Positions 48,001-60,200 of a stretch of 64,000 bases of DNA are shown in pieces. Under the pieces are notes generated by a model. It was not told the origin of the DNA. It worked only from the letters and a program-made list of their open reading frames with translations, and made no database searches. Source of the stretch: Phoronis australis (taxonomy: Eukaryota; Phoronida; Phoronidae); NCBI GenBank assembly GCA_002633005.1, contig NMRA01000943.1, positions 1-64,000 of the forward strand. Reading direction: 5' to 3'. The stretch's first letter is position 1. The number at the start of each line of letters is the position of its first letter. The position numbers were made by a program, and so were the translations under genes.

Positions 48001-48393
48001 NNNNNNNNNNNNNNNNNNNNNNNNNNNNNNNNNNNNNNNNNNNNNNNNNNNNNNNNNNNNNNNNNNNNNNNNNNNNNNNNNNNNNNNNNNNNNNNNNNNN
48101 NNNNNNNNNNNNNNNNNNNNNNNNNNNNNNNNNNNNNNNNNNNNNNNNNNNNNNNNNNNNNNNNNNNNNNNNNNATTAATTTGTCAATTTTTTTCATATT
48201 ACTGTAAAAAATCACACCAGCATTGTTTTACTTTTTGTAGCAAGTTATAATCAGCCGACATCCCACACCTACCTCACAGTTAGGATACAAGGCGTAACAG
48301 CAGAGTTCAAAGCGTATTTGATCGTTCCCCTTCCCCGTGGCTCCATGAGAGATGTACTGGGCATTGTGGTCTTGAGCCACCTGCACTAAAGCT
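39034..48393 (-). CDS. ASS1: Argininosuccinate synthase, C-terminal nine exons
   Basis: Minus-strand exons in coding order: 48393-48273, 47389-47244, 46879-46770, 45022-44938, 44208-44144, 42428-42297, 40149-39993, 39690-39625 and 39085-39034 (stop). Phases all agree and give 310 residues. ASS1 joins citrulline and aspartate with ATP to make argininosuccinate in the cytosol (urea cycle and arginine synthesis). Diagnostic blocks: [119 protein letters not shown] and the C-terminal [11 protein letters not shown]. The first exon found begins at phase 2. The ~100 N-terminal residues with the SGGLDTS ATP-binding loop, present in all family members (human total 412), were not found upstream. Introns hold the 47651-48174 gap, a tRNA-like repeat and an inverted repeat. 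Confidence 0.96.
40540..41222. repeat. Dispersed repeat with internal monomers (copy 1)
   Basis: Recurring blocks include TTGCCA followed by AGGGGCACAG, CTGCCAAATTTCAGTAAGAT, GTTTAGGAGATACAG and GCAATATGC then ATATAAATATGTGG. The first three recur within the stretch at loose spacing, and the whole resembles 49085-49505. It lies in an ASS1 intron. I do not recognise a protein or an element class. Confidence 0.55.
41361..41858. mobile_element. Long inverted repeat, possibly the end of a Penelope-like element
   Basis: The left arm (41361-41518) and the inverted right arm (41730-41858) share TTCATGTTCAATTCAACATT-like, ATTAGACATCATCAG, ATATTTACAACAATTTAG and ACAACACGTGCCAACA, with a ~210-bp spacer. 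The arms contain CTGATGATGTCTAATGA then AAGACGAAA (minus strand 41479-41453; similar on plus at 41769). This recalls the hammerhead-ribozyme-bearing pseudo-LTRs of Penelope-like elements. No reverse transcriptase is present, so this is an inference from memory. Confidence 0.45.
43187..43340 (+). mobile_element. Inverted-repeat element enclosing a tRNA-like (SINE-type) core
   Basis: The ends are GTCTGGTCTGCACACCACCT and its inverse GATGTGGTGTGCAGACCAGA, the same ends as the short element at 34551. The core contains GGCTAAAGCGTCTGCATGG, resembling a tRNA A box, and GGTTCGAGTCC, an exact B-box match. CTGGG and CCTGG can form a T stem with wobble pairs. No acceptor stem pairs, so it is not a functional tRNA gene. 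Confidence 0.55.
47600..47650. repeat. TAATTAGCAC minisatellite at the edge of a gap
   Basis: TAATTAGCAC with a short spacer (AGAG, AGGG, TGAG) recurs every ~14-17 bases up to the start of the 524-base gap at 47651-48174. The gap probably hides more copies. It lies inside an ASS1 intron. Confidence 0.75.
47651..48174. other. Assembly gap, 524 N, inside an ASS1 intron
   Basis: It lies between two adjacent ASS1 exons that join in frame, so no coding sequence is lost. The left edge is a TAATTAGCAC minisatellite. Confidence 1.
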
Positions 48394-48539
48394 CTGGAAC
48401 CAACACAAAGTTAACGTCACACACTGACTAGCAAACTCTACGCTTAGTCTCAGTTAGTGATATTGTATGAAGGGGCCCAATGAGAACCTGGATATAATGC
48501 GACAAGTATGTTCTATTTATCATTTTTATGATCCATTTT

Positions 48540-48715
48540 GTTTCCTCAGTTTTTCCATGTTATTCATCACTTTGTATTTAAATTTTGTCTAATTTGTAAT
48601 TCTGTTAGTTTGTCTTTAATTGTCTTTGCATGTTTTTACTGAGGGCCCCCATGGAAAGCAGTGTGAACTGATGGGGCTACCCTCATAGTAAATATTACAT
48701 TTAATAATAAATAAA
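48540..48715 (+). mobile_element. Possible LINE 3' tail
   Basis: A T-rich tract leads into ACTGAGGGCCCCCATGGAAA, GGGGCTACCCTCATAGTAAA and a terminal AATAATAAATAAATG. This layout (ACTnAGGGCCCC, a 'GGGCTACCCT' box and a short A/T microsatellite tail) is like CR1/L2-type 3' ends in marine invertebrates. There is no coding sequence, so the call rests on pattern memory. Confidence 0.35.
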
Positions 48716-51700
48716 TGTGAAAGCAATTTCTGAGATGCAAAGTTACAAAGTTAGCTGGATATTTTTCTAGGGTCCAGCATAACCTTAAAAGGGCATGCTT
48801 CAGATATGGGCCTATGTCAAGCGGTTGGATAATGGTTTATAATTTGTGTGTTTAAGTATTAGTGTCCTACAATGGACATGCCATTAACTAATAAGAACAT
48901 GAATCAGAGTTTCACTTGTTGGGAGAAAGACAAGTGTTACACATTCATTTAATAATTATTAGACACTGTACAACCCAATCTAAATATATGCTATTCAATT
49001 CTCCCTAACCCACAACCTGCCAAGAGACAACCATGGTTTTTACATTAATTTTTCTTACATAACCCACATGAAGGTAACAGTGGGTTATTGATCACCCAGA
49101 TTTTTTAAGCACACTAGCAAAATTCAATAAAGATCCTAAACAGCATTTAGGAGATACAGCCATGGGCGCAAAAACAAACAAAACTACCACTATGAGGCGC
49201 CACAGTATTCAAAGTCGTTGGTAAATCATTGTCAACAGCCCTCTTCACAGTAAGATCATATATATGACAATTTTCAAAATCATCCCTAGCCTAGAGCGTA
49301 TTGGTTGATAGAAGGGCAGACGCCAAACACAGATTCGAAAATAGGAAAAATGGCCACTGGGTGGCACAAAGTACCGCGAAAACCGTCGAAAACGGGAGGA
49401 CGGCATCGTCTCACTAACAGATGCTTTAGGAGATACAGCTATGGACGCCAAATGCCTAGACAGAGATGACGGCAATATGCGACCACATATAAATATGTGG
49501 ACACATAACAAACAAGTGTGCTGCCCAACAGTTAAGGGTACCTTCTACATGCCCTCCCATGTATGTGCACATTTAGGCTGACATGCCTTTATTCTAAACA
49601 ATGCCTCTTTAATTTTGTTTTTTCCAGTGTGCAATATTAATAAAATATATTTGAAGTGCAATTCCATTTGAGAAGGAGGTACAATATGATAACATTTTGA
49701 TCAACTGTGAAACAAATATTCATCCTAGCGAATTAATTGATAGTACATCAATTGCCAGGTCTCATGGTAGCTTTCAATGCATAGATTAACTTTTGATTGA
49801 TCTTTTTGTCTGACTGAGAAAATTGCTTCTAAAGGGATGTGACGGACGCACACACAGAACTTGAATTAAAAAAAAAGATTTTTGACATTTCTGTGAACTT
49901 TAAAAAAGTTACTTTAGTTTTATATGATCATTTAGTGAAATGTTTGTGAAGTACAATACATTATGATATCTTCAAAGAAATTTTTGTCAGACAACTCAAT
50001 GTAAGTAGAGTGAGTGTGAGGGATGTACGTACGCTCTGAATTTCTAGTTAAACTCTGTGTTTCTTGTGGCTCGTCTTTTGCAAGTGATTAAAATTACATT
50101 AATATGGAGTGAAACTTATATTAATTAATCAAAATACACCTTTTGGATGAAATCATCACTTCAGTTAAGCCTATGGGCACATACACTAAGATGTAAAATT
50201 TTTCAACACATTTGATCAAATATATAAAAACAGCCCCCTCAAATCCTCACTTCTCTTGAAAGTTGGTAAACAATGTGGAATCCGATGACAATAAGTGCGA
50301 TCATCATTGTATATTTGATACCTGTTAGCACTTAGGAAAACTGTTTTTGAGTTAAGTAGGAATACAAATGTGAAACTAGCCAGTAAGTGAATGTCGCTGT
50401 CCTGAGTGTGGAGTAGTTTAAAACATTACTAATCACCAGTTAAAAATGCATTTTGAGTATTTGTATTTTTGAATTAGGACTCATCCTAAGCTTGGGCACA
50501 GGTTGCGTGGGCGTGTCGCTGGTCTTTCTGATGTACAAAGGCAAATGTTTTAAAAATATCCGTATCTTCTTATGACAAAGTCTCAAGCAGATAATTGGTT
50601 CAGCGTGGTTCAGTTGACCGCATCAACCTATGGCATTCATATTGTAATCCAAGACACAGGTGATCTCTTACAGTGTAAAGGCAAACATTAAATAACATTA
50701 AATTTAGGCATATGTGGAGTTAATAAAATTATCAGTGGCTTGACCTTATTAGTGATTAGAATATTCATTCAGCTTTTTAAGTCATGACTTCATTCTAATT
50801 TTAAAGAGAAGTGTTAAATAAAATCACACCAGGGTTCATAGAGGTATAATTATTTATTTCTAATTTGGCATTTTTTCAAGTTTCAGAGAACACAGTCAGA
50901 TATTTCTTCTCCTCCCAGTTGGCATCCATTCTCGCTTAGTCTCCAACTATTCCCTTTTCTCATTTCTGAGCCCTAGTTCACTTTCCATGGAGTTCAATAG
51001 AGAAAAATAACCTTACTTAAAAAAATGCGAGATCAAGGTTTTTGATTTGTGAGAAATATGTGAAATCAAATTATGTAATCACCAATACTAAGAAATCAGT
51101 TCATAGAAGGCACCAAAGACATTGAAAAACACAAGAGTGACAAAAGCCAGTCAAGGTGAGCCAAAAATGCTTGATGAATTAGCTCACAGGTTGCTAGCTC
51201 TTAAAAATACCCAATGTCGGCTTTTTCAACATAAAGCATAGCACTGAAGGTCAGAGCAGAAAACTGTACGTTGATTCCAGGAGACCAACAAGTCGAGATG
51301 CGTTCATTACAAATTAACAGTTTGTTTTATTTACATTCAAAATGAAGTCTGGTTGAATTCTTACTAAGAATCCAATAGATGGCGCTGTAAGGCAGAGCCT
51401 TTTTCAGTGGATCAAGCTGAATGAGTAGCAACATATTTACTTGATTTTTATCTGTTTGTAAAAACTTAACAGTTTTAGGTTCTTAGATGTGAGACATATT
51501 TTATTTTCTGAAAGTCTGGAACATAAAAATAAGACCTAAGGATATTTTTATTGGCTGCAAAATTGTATTTTCACAGCTGTGATGGACGTTGGTGACGGGA
51601 TAGAAAAATTCTCTGTACATCTGTCACGCCATTCATGACTTTAATAAACAGTCCCTGGAATCTGAAGTTTTGGTCAACAGTATTGACAAACAAGAGAACC

Positions 51701-53510
51701 TGAAATTATTTTAATTTTGATTGCAAACTTTTGACGTAACTGAACAAACTTGTTAGCAAATTTTTGTGATAAACATACAGCTTGATATCCAGGAAATGGA
51801 GGTTGACAATGTGCCACAGATCAAATGATATTTTTTGGATAGTAAATAGACTTCGTGTGATTGCAAAAATTCAGTAATATAACTTAATTTAGCCATAATT
51901 AGCTTATGTGTAAAAATAATCAGTAACACACATCAATATGTGGGTAATTTTTAAGGGACAAGTGACCCTTAAGTCATAATAAAATCTCCTCGAGATCAGA
52001 ATGACTTGTATGGGACACAGACGATGGTGTGAAATGGAACAAAACATTGGTTTTGGCTATTTGAGGGCCAGCTTAATGCTATAGGTGATCGGGGGGGGGG
52101 GGGGGGGGCNAAACACTTTATACCATGAACCCATGTGATATCAAGGTGTATCGGATTCTAAACAATAATTATACAATTGAATGCGACAGTGCAATTACCT
52201 GTTCAAATTTCAGCTCCATGGAAAAAATTAGAAAGTTTATCTGGGCTTTGAATGGGTAACTAGCCCGCATGGAGGCTTACAATATTGCAAACAGAAGAGA
52301 ATCATGGTTATGATTCACACACAATAGGCCTTTTGAAAGTGAAATGAAGGTGGGTGAAAGTAGTTCTTTGTGAACTCTGTTCTTAATCGTGCAAGTCCCA
52401 GCAAACACAGCTTTAATAGGGCTTAATGGTCCTGGATGAGAAAATAGTTTTATCACCCCCTATGGTTTTTGAATAGACAGGCCTGGAATGTTACAACAAT
52501 AGCACCCCGACCAGCAACTATAACTTATTCAAGGTAATATGTGTGTATGCTATGCCACAACTAAATTGATTGTGTGATTTTTTGCTGGAAGTATTATGTA
52601 TATCAGCAAAGCGACAAGTCTTTTCAATGCTTTGTTTGGATTTCAGAAAAAATTCATCTTCACGAAATGTTTGGTTTATCAGTTGTCATGCCTTATGAAG
52701 GTAAACATAGGGGTTTGTGGAAAAGTGCTATAATACCCTAGGCCCAGTGTTTTGGCATATTAGGCTACATTGAGGATGCAGGTACTCACCTCAGCCTCAG
52801 CAGGATTGGGTCTCTTCATGCTGAATACTACTTCTACTAGTAGTACCAGCATTAGTACACCCATTGGATATAGAGTGCTCTGATTTAGTGAACCAGATTC
52901 ACCTAACAGCCTTGTGTGTTACTTCATAATTTACAATTTCTTAATTATTGCAAATATAGAGTATCTTGGCCAGGAAGAGAGGATATTAACTTGACAAAGA
53001 GCTCCAGGAAAGTTTCCTTTACTTTACTATTAGAAGTAGTAACACCAGCAGGGGAGTTTTAATACAGGAGGATGCACCCCATGAACATTAATAGTGCATA
53101 ACAGACGTCCCGACCACGGGTGACATAAGGCCAGGGGCTAGACAGTGCAGACTGGTTTTGACATTCCCTGAATGGCCTGATGCCAGACCGACTTGTTTTA
53201 GAGTGTGTGACCAAACTCAGTTCACTAACAGTAAAAAGGACGAGAGCTCACCGATCTTTCTGCCACGGAATTCATAACTTAGCTTCACAGAGACGGAGGC
53301 ACGTTAAAAGGATCATCTGGGACATCCCATGACAGCTTAGATGCATGCTGAAACTGTCAAAAGAACCACAACAACTCTATACTGTCACATTACACCCGGA
53401 AATTGTACAGTCCTCGACTTCCGTGTTGATGCAGTCACGTGCTGTGATTACTGCGACACCTATAGCAATAATAAGTTAGTATTCCTCCCAACAGGGCGGG
53501 ACGGTGGACG
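48716..53510. other. No recognised exon upstream of ASS1
   Basis: I searched the minus strand here for the missing ASS1 N-terminal exons (SGGLDTS, ANIGQ, LGTSLARP) and found none. It holds the dispersed repeat at 49085-49505 and a run of about 18 G closed by a single-N join at 52110. A possible tiny minus-strand exon near 52819-52790 (MKRPNPAEAE then GTGAGT) is too short to call. Confidence 0.45.
49085..49505. repeat. Dispersed repeat with internal monomers (copy 2)
   Basis: It shares TTTAGGAGATACAGC, TGGCCACTGGGTGGCAC-like, GACAGAGATGACGGCAATAT and ATATAAATATGTGGA with the copy at 40540-41222. The GGAGATACAG block occurs twice within it, showing the monomeric structure. Confidence 0.55.
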
Positions 53511-53658
53511 CAGTGGCGGATTTAGAGGGGGACCATGGCCCCCCTAACATTCTCCCACATTCCATTAAGGACTTCGGGGGTGCAAATGTCTGGCGAGCAA
53601 AATACTGGCATATACTCTACCCTGGCCCCCCTAACACAAAATCCTGGATCCGTCCCTG
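53511..53658 (-). mobile_element. hAT-like MITE (copy 2)
   Basis: The element starts CAGTGGCGGATTTAG and ends GGATCCGTCCCTG. Reversed, it matches the copy at 25235-25392 across its length. The 8-bp flanks GGTGGACG and GGATGTAG agree at five of eight positions, which may be a decayed 8-bp target duplication of the hAT type. Confidence 0.72.
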
Positions 53659-54280
53659 GGATGTAGGCGGAATTTCAAGAGAATGCGCTCTGGAGCGATT
53701 GCGTTTGTCATTACTATTAATAGAACACGGGTTGGCTCGTAGTCGGGGCTGGGGGAACAACTAACGTTTACCAGTTTTAATTTTCAAAAGAGTACATGTA
53801 TGCTTTCAAAAGAAATATCATTAAAATAGAACGCTGCAATATTAAAAAAGTGCGCATGCGTCCTCACTAAGTAATCAGTAGCACGCACGCGCCCAAAAAA
53901 TCTGAAAGCAAACGAAACAGAAAAAACGGCCTATTTTAGGCCTATTTTGCGCAGGTCAATACAATTTCCGCGGTAATATATACCTTGTTTTAATACCAAT
54001 ATATACATGCGTATCTATGGCAAATGTGAGTCGAATTTGACAACAAAAACGCCGTGGCCGACGTAACTGAGCTAATTTATTGTTAATTTTCAAAATTAAA
54101 TGACAAAAAGGCAGACGTTGACAGGCTATTTACGCACATATCCGCACTGTAAAGTGGCTCGTATTAACGCATGAGCTTATATTCGAGTAAGACCCTGTGT
54201 TGTCTGAAATGTTTTCTTTCGGATAGGAAGCACGGTTTTCGACTGGCGAGTTCAATGTTATTTAAAGACAAGTCAATTGG

Positions 54281-54552
54281 TACTGTGGCCCAAAAGTATC
54301 ACGGGTATTGTTGTTAAATATATTTTTTTCAGCAATATTAAAATTATGTCCTCTAGGTTGAAACTATATGTACAACCGGGTGGAAATTAATTCAAATTAT
54401 TTGCGCATGGGTGGACAATAATTTCACCTACACTGTAGTATGTGAATTCATTCTCACCTAGGTGTAAGTTTTTCCACCTTCAGTGTAGGTGAAAAAAGAT
54501 AAATAGAAAAGTTATTTAACCAAAATAGCGATGATACTTTTGGGCCACCGTA
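54281..54552. mobile_element. Tc1/mariner-like MITE, TACTGTGGCCCAAAAGTATC ends
   Basis: The left end TACTGTGGCCCAAAAGTATC (54281) and the inverted right end TACGGTGGCCCAAAAGTATC (finishing 54552) differ at one base. Both begin with TA, the target site of Tc1/mariner elements. The interior contains a second, imperfect inverted pair (CACCTACACTG and CAGTGTAGGTG). No transposase is present. Confidence 0.7.
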
Positions 54553-54765
54553 ATTTGGTAATTTAATGACTTGTAAAATTCAGTATAGCGTCAACTATTA
54601 TAGAATACATGGAATTTATTCGGAAGCGTTTCCACGTCATACATAAGTAGTCAAGGCATTACCCGTTTTCACGAAAGACGTCGCTCTAGTCGACTGGCGA
54701 AAATAATAATACACGCTAGTGTTGGGATACGTAGTGAATGGCCATTTCCAGTATAACATTTCTAA

Positions 54766-57257
54766 TTGCCCGCCTTAAAGTTTATGTTTTTTCAAAAATG
54801 TGGCATTCACATATTTTTTAAATTATTGCGCCAGAAATATGAGCTCCCTGAGACGACTTCTGTTGATTTCCATGACGTAGCAAATTTTTGTCAGCCATTT
54901 TCAGGCCTTCTGATTTTTGACGCTGTTTTAGCAGCTTTGAAAATCGATTTCTATTTAGTGTATGGGCCAATTCACATGAAATATTGCATACTTATTTTAT
55001 GGTCTATGGTTGAAGGAACCGTCTTTCGGCTGAGATTTCGGCCTTCAATAATGAAAACTTAGTGACGTCGTTGGATCTTCGAAGGTCGTTATCTTTGTTG
55101 TTTGAAGGTAAAAAATCTGAGACAACATCCCTGCGTATTGATGGTAAGAACAAATAGTTCAAACACGAAATTAGCCGCAGTTCTGTTGTTAAATATTCAT
55201 GTTCAAAACAAAATAACAATTTTCCACAAAAAGGATCACGACCAATTGACAGTTTACTATCATGTAACCTTTTAACCACGAATCCATATTTTTCAGTAAT
55301 TAAGCATTCGTAAATGTTACAGTTATATGATTTAAAAATGAAACGCAAAAATTATCTAATGAAACGTAAAAGGGCTAATCAATGAAGTCGACAATATGAA
55401 CAATAATGTCACTATTATAAATGATAAATATACATCAATAGCCTGCAAAGTTAAAGTCTGGAACAACATTTTTACCTTAATGTTATTTTTTACGCCAAAG
55501 TTACAAAAATACCGGTTATGAGATAAAAATTTATTTTTGCTTTGCGAGTTGACCAAAATCGTATTCTCAATGTTCCTCGTAAAGTCGAGGTAATACATGT
55601 ATTTGTAAGCACTTAACGTCAATCCTTGCCTCGTGCTATGTTTCATAAAATGTCGGAGCAGCTGAAGTTCAATTAGATTTAGGTAGATTTTAGCTATCAC
55701 TTATATTTTGTCAGCTCAAATCTTTTCTCGAGTGTCAAAAAACTTTAGAAGCTGGACTCTGACGTGTGTCTAAATGAACATACATGTACAGTACAGGATA
55801 AAAATGTTTCATCGATTGATTTCACGGTGACAACATACAAGATAATACATTTCGTTGCTCTCACCACAAAAACAGAATCGAAAATAGATAACAAGTCGTT
55901 GAATACACAGATGTCCTATATATACACATATGCACAAACGTTTCGTTTTAACTGAGTCAAAACATTATCATCGACCAGTGGAAAAAATCCCACAAGTGAG
56001 TGTAAATATTAACGTACTGTAGATGCATGGTAATATCCATCGCTTAATCAACCCATGGTCAGTGATTGTGTTTATTGTAAGCATGACATGTAAACAATAC
56101 GTTATCTACAGTCAGTGCCTTGGCCTTAAAACTAATGTGTTAACTATATTTCAGTTAGTAATTGCTTTGGCCTAAAACCAAATTGTTGGCAGTTCAACTC
56201 TTGACCAATTCCTCTGTCCTTCCTTGGTCGGAGTTGCTCTCTTGAGTTGCACTCTGTACATGCGTGTTTGTTTAGGCATATAAATAAACGTGTTCAACGT
56301 GATTCACAATTTATTGATCTAGTCCAAAAATATATCCTACTATACCCTTGATTTGATTTGAAACTTTGTTCAGAATTGGATTGCCTTCAGGAAATGTTTT
56401 ACAATTTTTTTCATTAAACACACCTCTTGCTCTCTTCTTTTCCAGTTTAATTTTCGGTAACATATGACACTGGAACACAGTCCACACGATAAAACGAATG
56501 CAATCGTTGTACAAGTATAATCAAACAACTAATAATGAACAAAAAGGCACGATCTCGAGCTTTACATACAGTAGGTGACTACACGAGGTACATGTACTTG
56601 ACTGCAACACGTTTTCATTGGACAACACAGTGTATGCAAACAAGCTAGACTGTACAAACGCCATGCAGGCTTTCTTAGAGACTGGGTCACATTAAGATGA
56701 TACTAAACTAGAGTCTTCATCAAAATGGACCTATTTTAACATTTCCCCTATTTTAGTCTTCACATTTTATCTGTTAACAAACGATTCTTTCTACAAAGAG
56801 AACCAATGCGCTATGACCGCTATCAACCCTCAAAAGTAAGCAGGAAGTCTGAAGACCCTAGTCTACGAAGTTACTTTGGTATATGTCCGCAATGAGTGTG
56901 CCACAGCTGAGGGTGACCGTGGCAGGCTTTTGCCACGGAAGGAAAAAAATCATGCCTAAGTAGGTGACAGAGCCTAGGCTGTGTGCTGTAGACGCAATAC
57001 TGTACACTTGCAATTAATGAGCAAGGTCACGCAAGTCTTCGCAAAATTTCGAGATACATTTCGAGCGAAACACGTGTCACACTTATTGCTTTGCTCGCGA
57101 GAGTCTTGCGTCTATGGAATTTTCACCGGTTTGGGTGAAATCAGTAAATTAGGGTTTAGTTGTATTTATAATAGATCATAAAATAGTTTTTATCCTAAAT
57201 TATTATGTACATAAATGTTACTGAACGATTGTAAGAGCTGGTTGACTTGTATACAAG
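54766..57257. other. No recognised gene
   Basis: Frames such as 54766-55062 (+) and 55700-55356 (-) lack recognisable motifs and convincing splice signals. This stretch lies between ASS1 and the PAN-like gene and is probably intergenic. Confidence 0.4.
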
Positions 57258-60200
57258 CTAATTCCCATGAAGCTCACAGGTACGTGTATTTTGCCTTGCA
57301 AGAAACTTGTGACATCTTTGCATCTTTGAACAAGCAAAAGCGCACTGCGATTGGGTTGACGTGACTTTTTGAATCAACGATGACGTAGGAAGAACTCCAG
57401 TTCGCAAGAAAGTGAAAAATCCGCAGGTGCCGTCCGAGTTGAAGATTTTGCGGTAAATTCTTCCGAAATTCCCAAAAGCAGCTTGAGTCGTTTGCTCTAC
57501 GCTGGGCGACGTCGAACTCAGTGTTGTCTGCTCAGTTGGGACAGTCTGCACGCCCAGTGTTACCGGGTCAGCTGCAATAGTCTGAACGCTCACTGTTACC
57601 GGGTCAGCTGGGATTGTCGAAATGGTCGTAGGTACCGGGTCTCCAGCAGTTTCTTCATTCTTTGCATTGGCTAAATAAATACAAGAGAAAATCTGATAAT
57701 TAAACCGTAAATGAGACGAATAGTGTGGAGGACCGAGGATATATAGTGATATGATGATGAACGATGAACATGATGACGAAGAAGGCGGTGGTGGTGGTGA
57801 TGATGATGGTGGTGGTGATGAAGGTGATGATAATCACGATGACGGTGACTCCAAATGATGATGATGTTGATGACTACCATCATGATGGTGATGATGTTTA
57901 TGGTAATAATGACGACGACCAAAATCTTGGCAACAACGTTTTGTGTAGCAATGTCAATTAATAACGAAGAATGATGTTACGGCACAGTCACATAAAAGTC
58001 AGACGTCGATTCGATGATTCTGCTGCCTGCCGGAGTCAAGAACCACTAATCGCTGCAGATGAGACAATAAAAATGGTGCTATCGGCCGATCATTGCCCGT
58101 TACGTGGATAATGTAGTGAGGATTGGTGACGACGATTACAATGATGCTGATGACGTCAATGAGTAAGAATAATGGACAATGACAATGACAAATAAAATGA
58201 CGATATTGGTGATAACGAAGATAATAATAACAGCAACACCAGCAGCGAAAACAACAGCAACAACGACGATAAATTAATAACAACAAAAAAGTAAAAACAA
58301 CAATAACAATAACAATATCGATAATAACAGTGATAATAATAATGAAATAAATGATGATGATGATGGTGGTGGTGGTGATGGTGGTGATGGTGATGGTGGT
58401 GATGGTGATGGTGGTGATGGNTGATGGTTGTTATGTTGATGATGAAGATGATGATGATGGTGATAATGATGATGATGATGATGACGTCAATGAATATGAA
58501 TAATGGACGATAAAGTAATAATAACAAAAAAGTAAAAACAACAATAACAATATCGATAATAACAATGATAATAATAATAATAATAATGAAATAAATGATG
58601 ATGATAATGGTGGTGGTGATGATGATGGTGGTGATGGTTATTATGTTGATGATGAAGATGATGATGATAATGGTGGTGGTGATGGTGATGATATTTTTGG
58701 TAGACGTGATCTTGGATTACAAACTCCAAAACAGTGAATCTCAGACAGATTTTCATAGTTAACATAAAAATGACGAGAAACCAAGAAATTCGCGCGAAAA
58801 TGTTCATAGCTGCGGAAGTTCATGCATAAACATGAGGCATGGGAATGTTCCCCTTCTTTATGTCTTTGTGATCAGTAATGATTTTAACAAACAGTTTCAT
58901 GCGTTAAAACGTAGCATTTTTGACGAAATGGGGATCAACGAAAAGATATACCTACAGTTCTCGGTCGTGGTCTGATGCTCTGCTGGGTAGCTACATGTAC
59001 ATATACGTCTGGCGTAATCCCACTTTTGTAATAAATGACACAGGTTATTTCAAACACGCTTACCATTAATCCACCTGCTTTAGTTTCAACGAAGGTCTGG
59101 AAGATTACAACGTGAATTGGCGACTTAAAACTAAAGCACAAAACACTTTGCTGTTTTGCAGGTCTATAGTCAAAACTGACAACTTCAGAAAATTTATACT
59201 ATCAACAATGACTCCAAGAATGCGCTTTTCCTACACAAATCGAATAAAGTCCTATGGTGACAAAAATAACTTACCAAAAGGGTCATGTTCTCCACTGCAT
59301 ACTTTTACATAAGCATTCATGCTCAAAGAAGTCTTCAAAGTTAATGGCCAGTCCTTGTATATATAGCAATTGCCATTCTGTGAGCCCGTCTCCCACTGTA
59401 CCAGTTTACAGCTGGGGTCGTCTATGCATGTCTGCCGGCAGCTATTTTCGTTCTGAATACCTATTAATTAAAGATCAAAAAACTGCGATTAGTCGAGAGA
59501 AGCTTAAGTTGAGAGAAGAATAATATCACTAGAGATTGATCTCGGAGGGGGCTCTCTAAAATCTGAGATAACCCATCCCGTATCAGACTCGTTGAAACGA
59601 CGTTAAAACACGCTGGCCGCTTAAATTTGTTGGACTCCAGTCTGGTGAAAAAGACAGTTAAAGTTCAAAATAAACGAGACTCTTTTTATACAGTTTTTCA
59701 TGCGGGGTAACTTATGCAGTTGTTCATGCGGCCTGGTAACTTATGCAGTTGTTCATGCCGGGTAACTTATGCAGTTGTTCATGCGGGGCCAACCTTCAAT
59801 CCGTCATTCATGGAATTGAAACCAGCGTAATATGCACGTGCATAAATATTGCCACACAAGGCAAGAATAAAAGTTTTCAGAACAAAAAAGAGGAACTGTT
59901 CCCAGCACAGCCTGGCGTGTACATGTACATTGAAGTGAAATTATAGTTGACCTCTGAGAGAAAGTGCACGGGTCTACTAGATAAATGGTTGAAGCAAATT
60001 AACAAAACTGTGCTTGGTCTCAGCTGGCAACCATAAGTGAATGGGGTTTAAAAAACTAAATTACCTCTCGAGGGTCCTGTAGGTTTTGTTATGTGGTTTT
60101 TGTAGCACACTAAAGAACAGCCATTTCTTCCTGAAAGCAAGAAATTCACAGTAACGTTTTATAGAACCATCTTTAAATATATTTTGAGCTTATCGCAGTA

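Noticed and set aside
52790-52819. Minus-strand ATG with GTGAGT donor (MKRPNPAEAE) as ASS1 first exon
   Set aside because: Ten codons with no similarity to the ASS1 N-terminus, and the following conserved exons were not found.
54766-55062. 98-codon plus-strand frame
   Set aside because: No recognisable domain and no splice context. AT-rich DNA can produce frames of this length by chance.
58156-58807. His-rich minus-strand frames of over 100 codons
   Set aside because: They are translations of the GAT/GGT microsatellite in an intron, and one crosses a single-N join.
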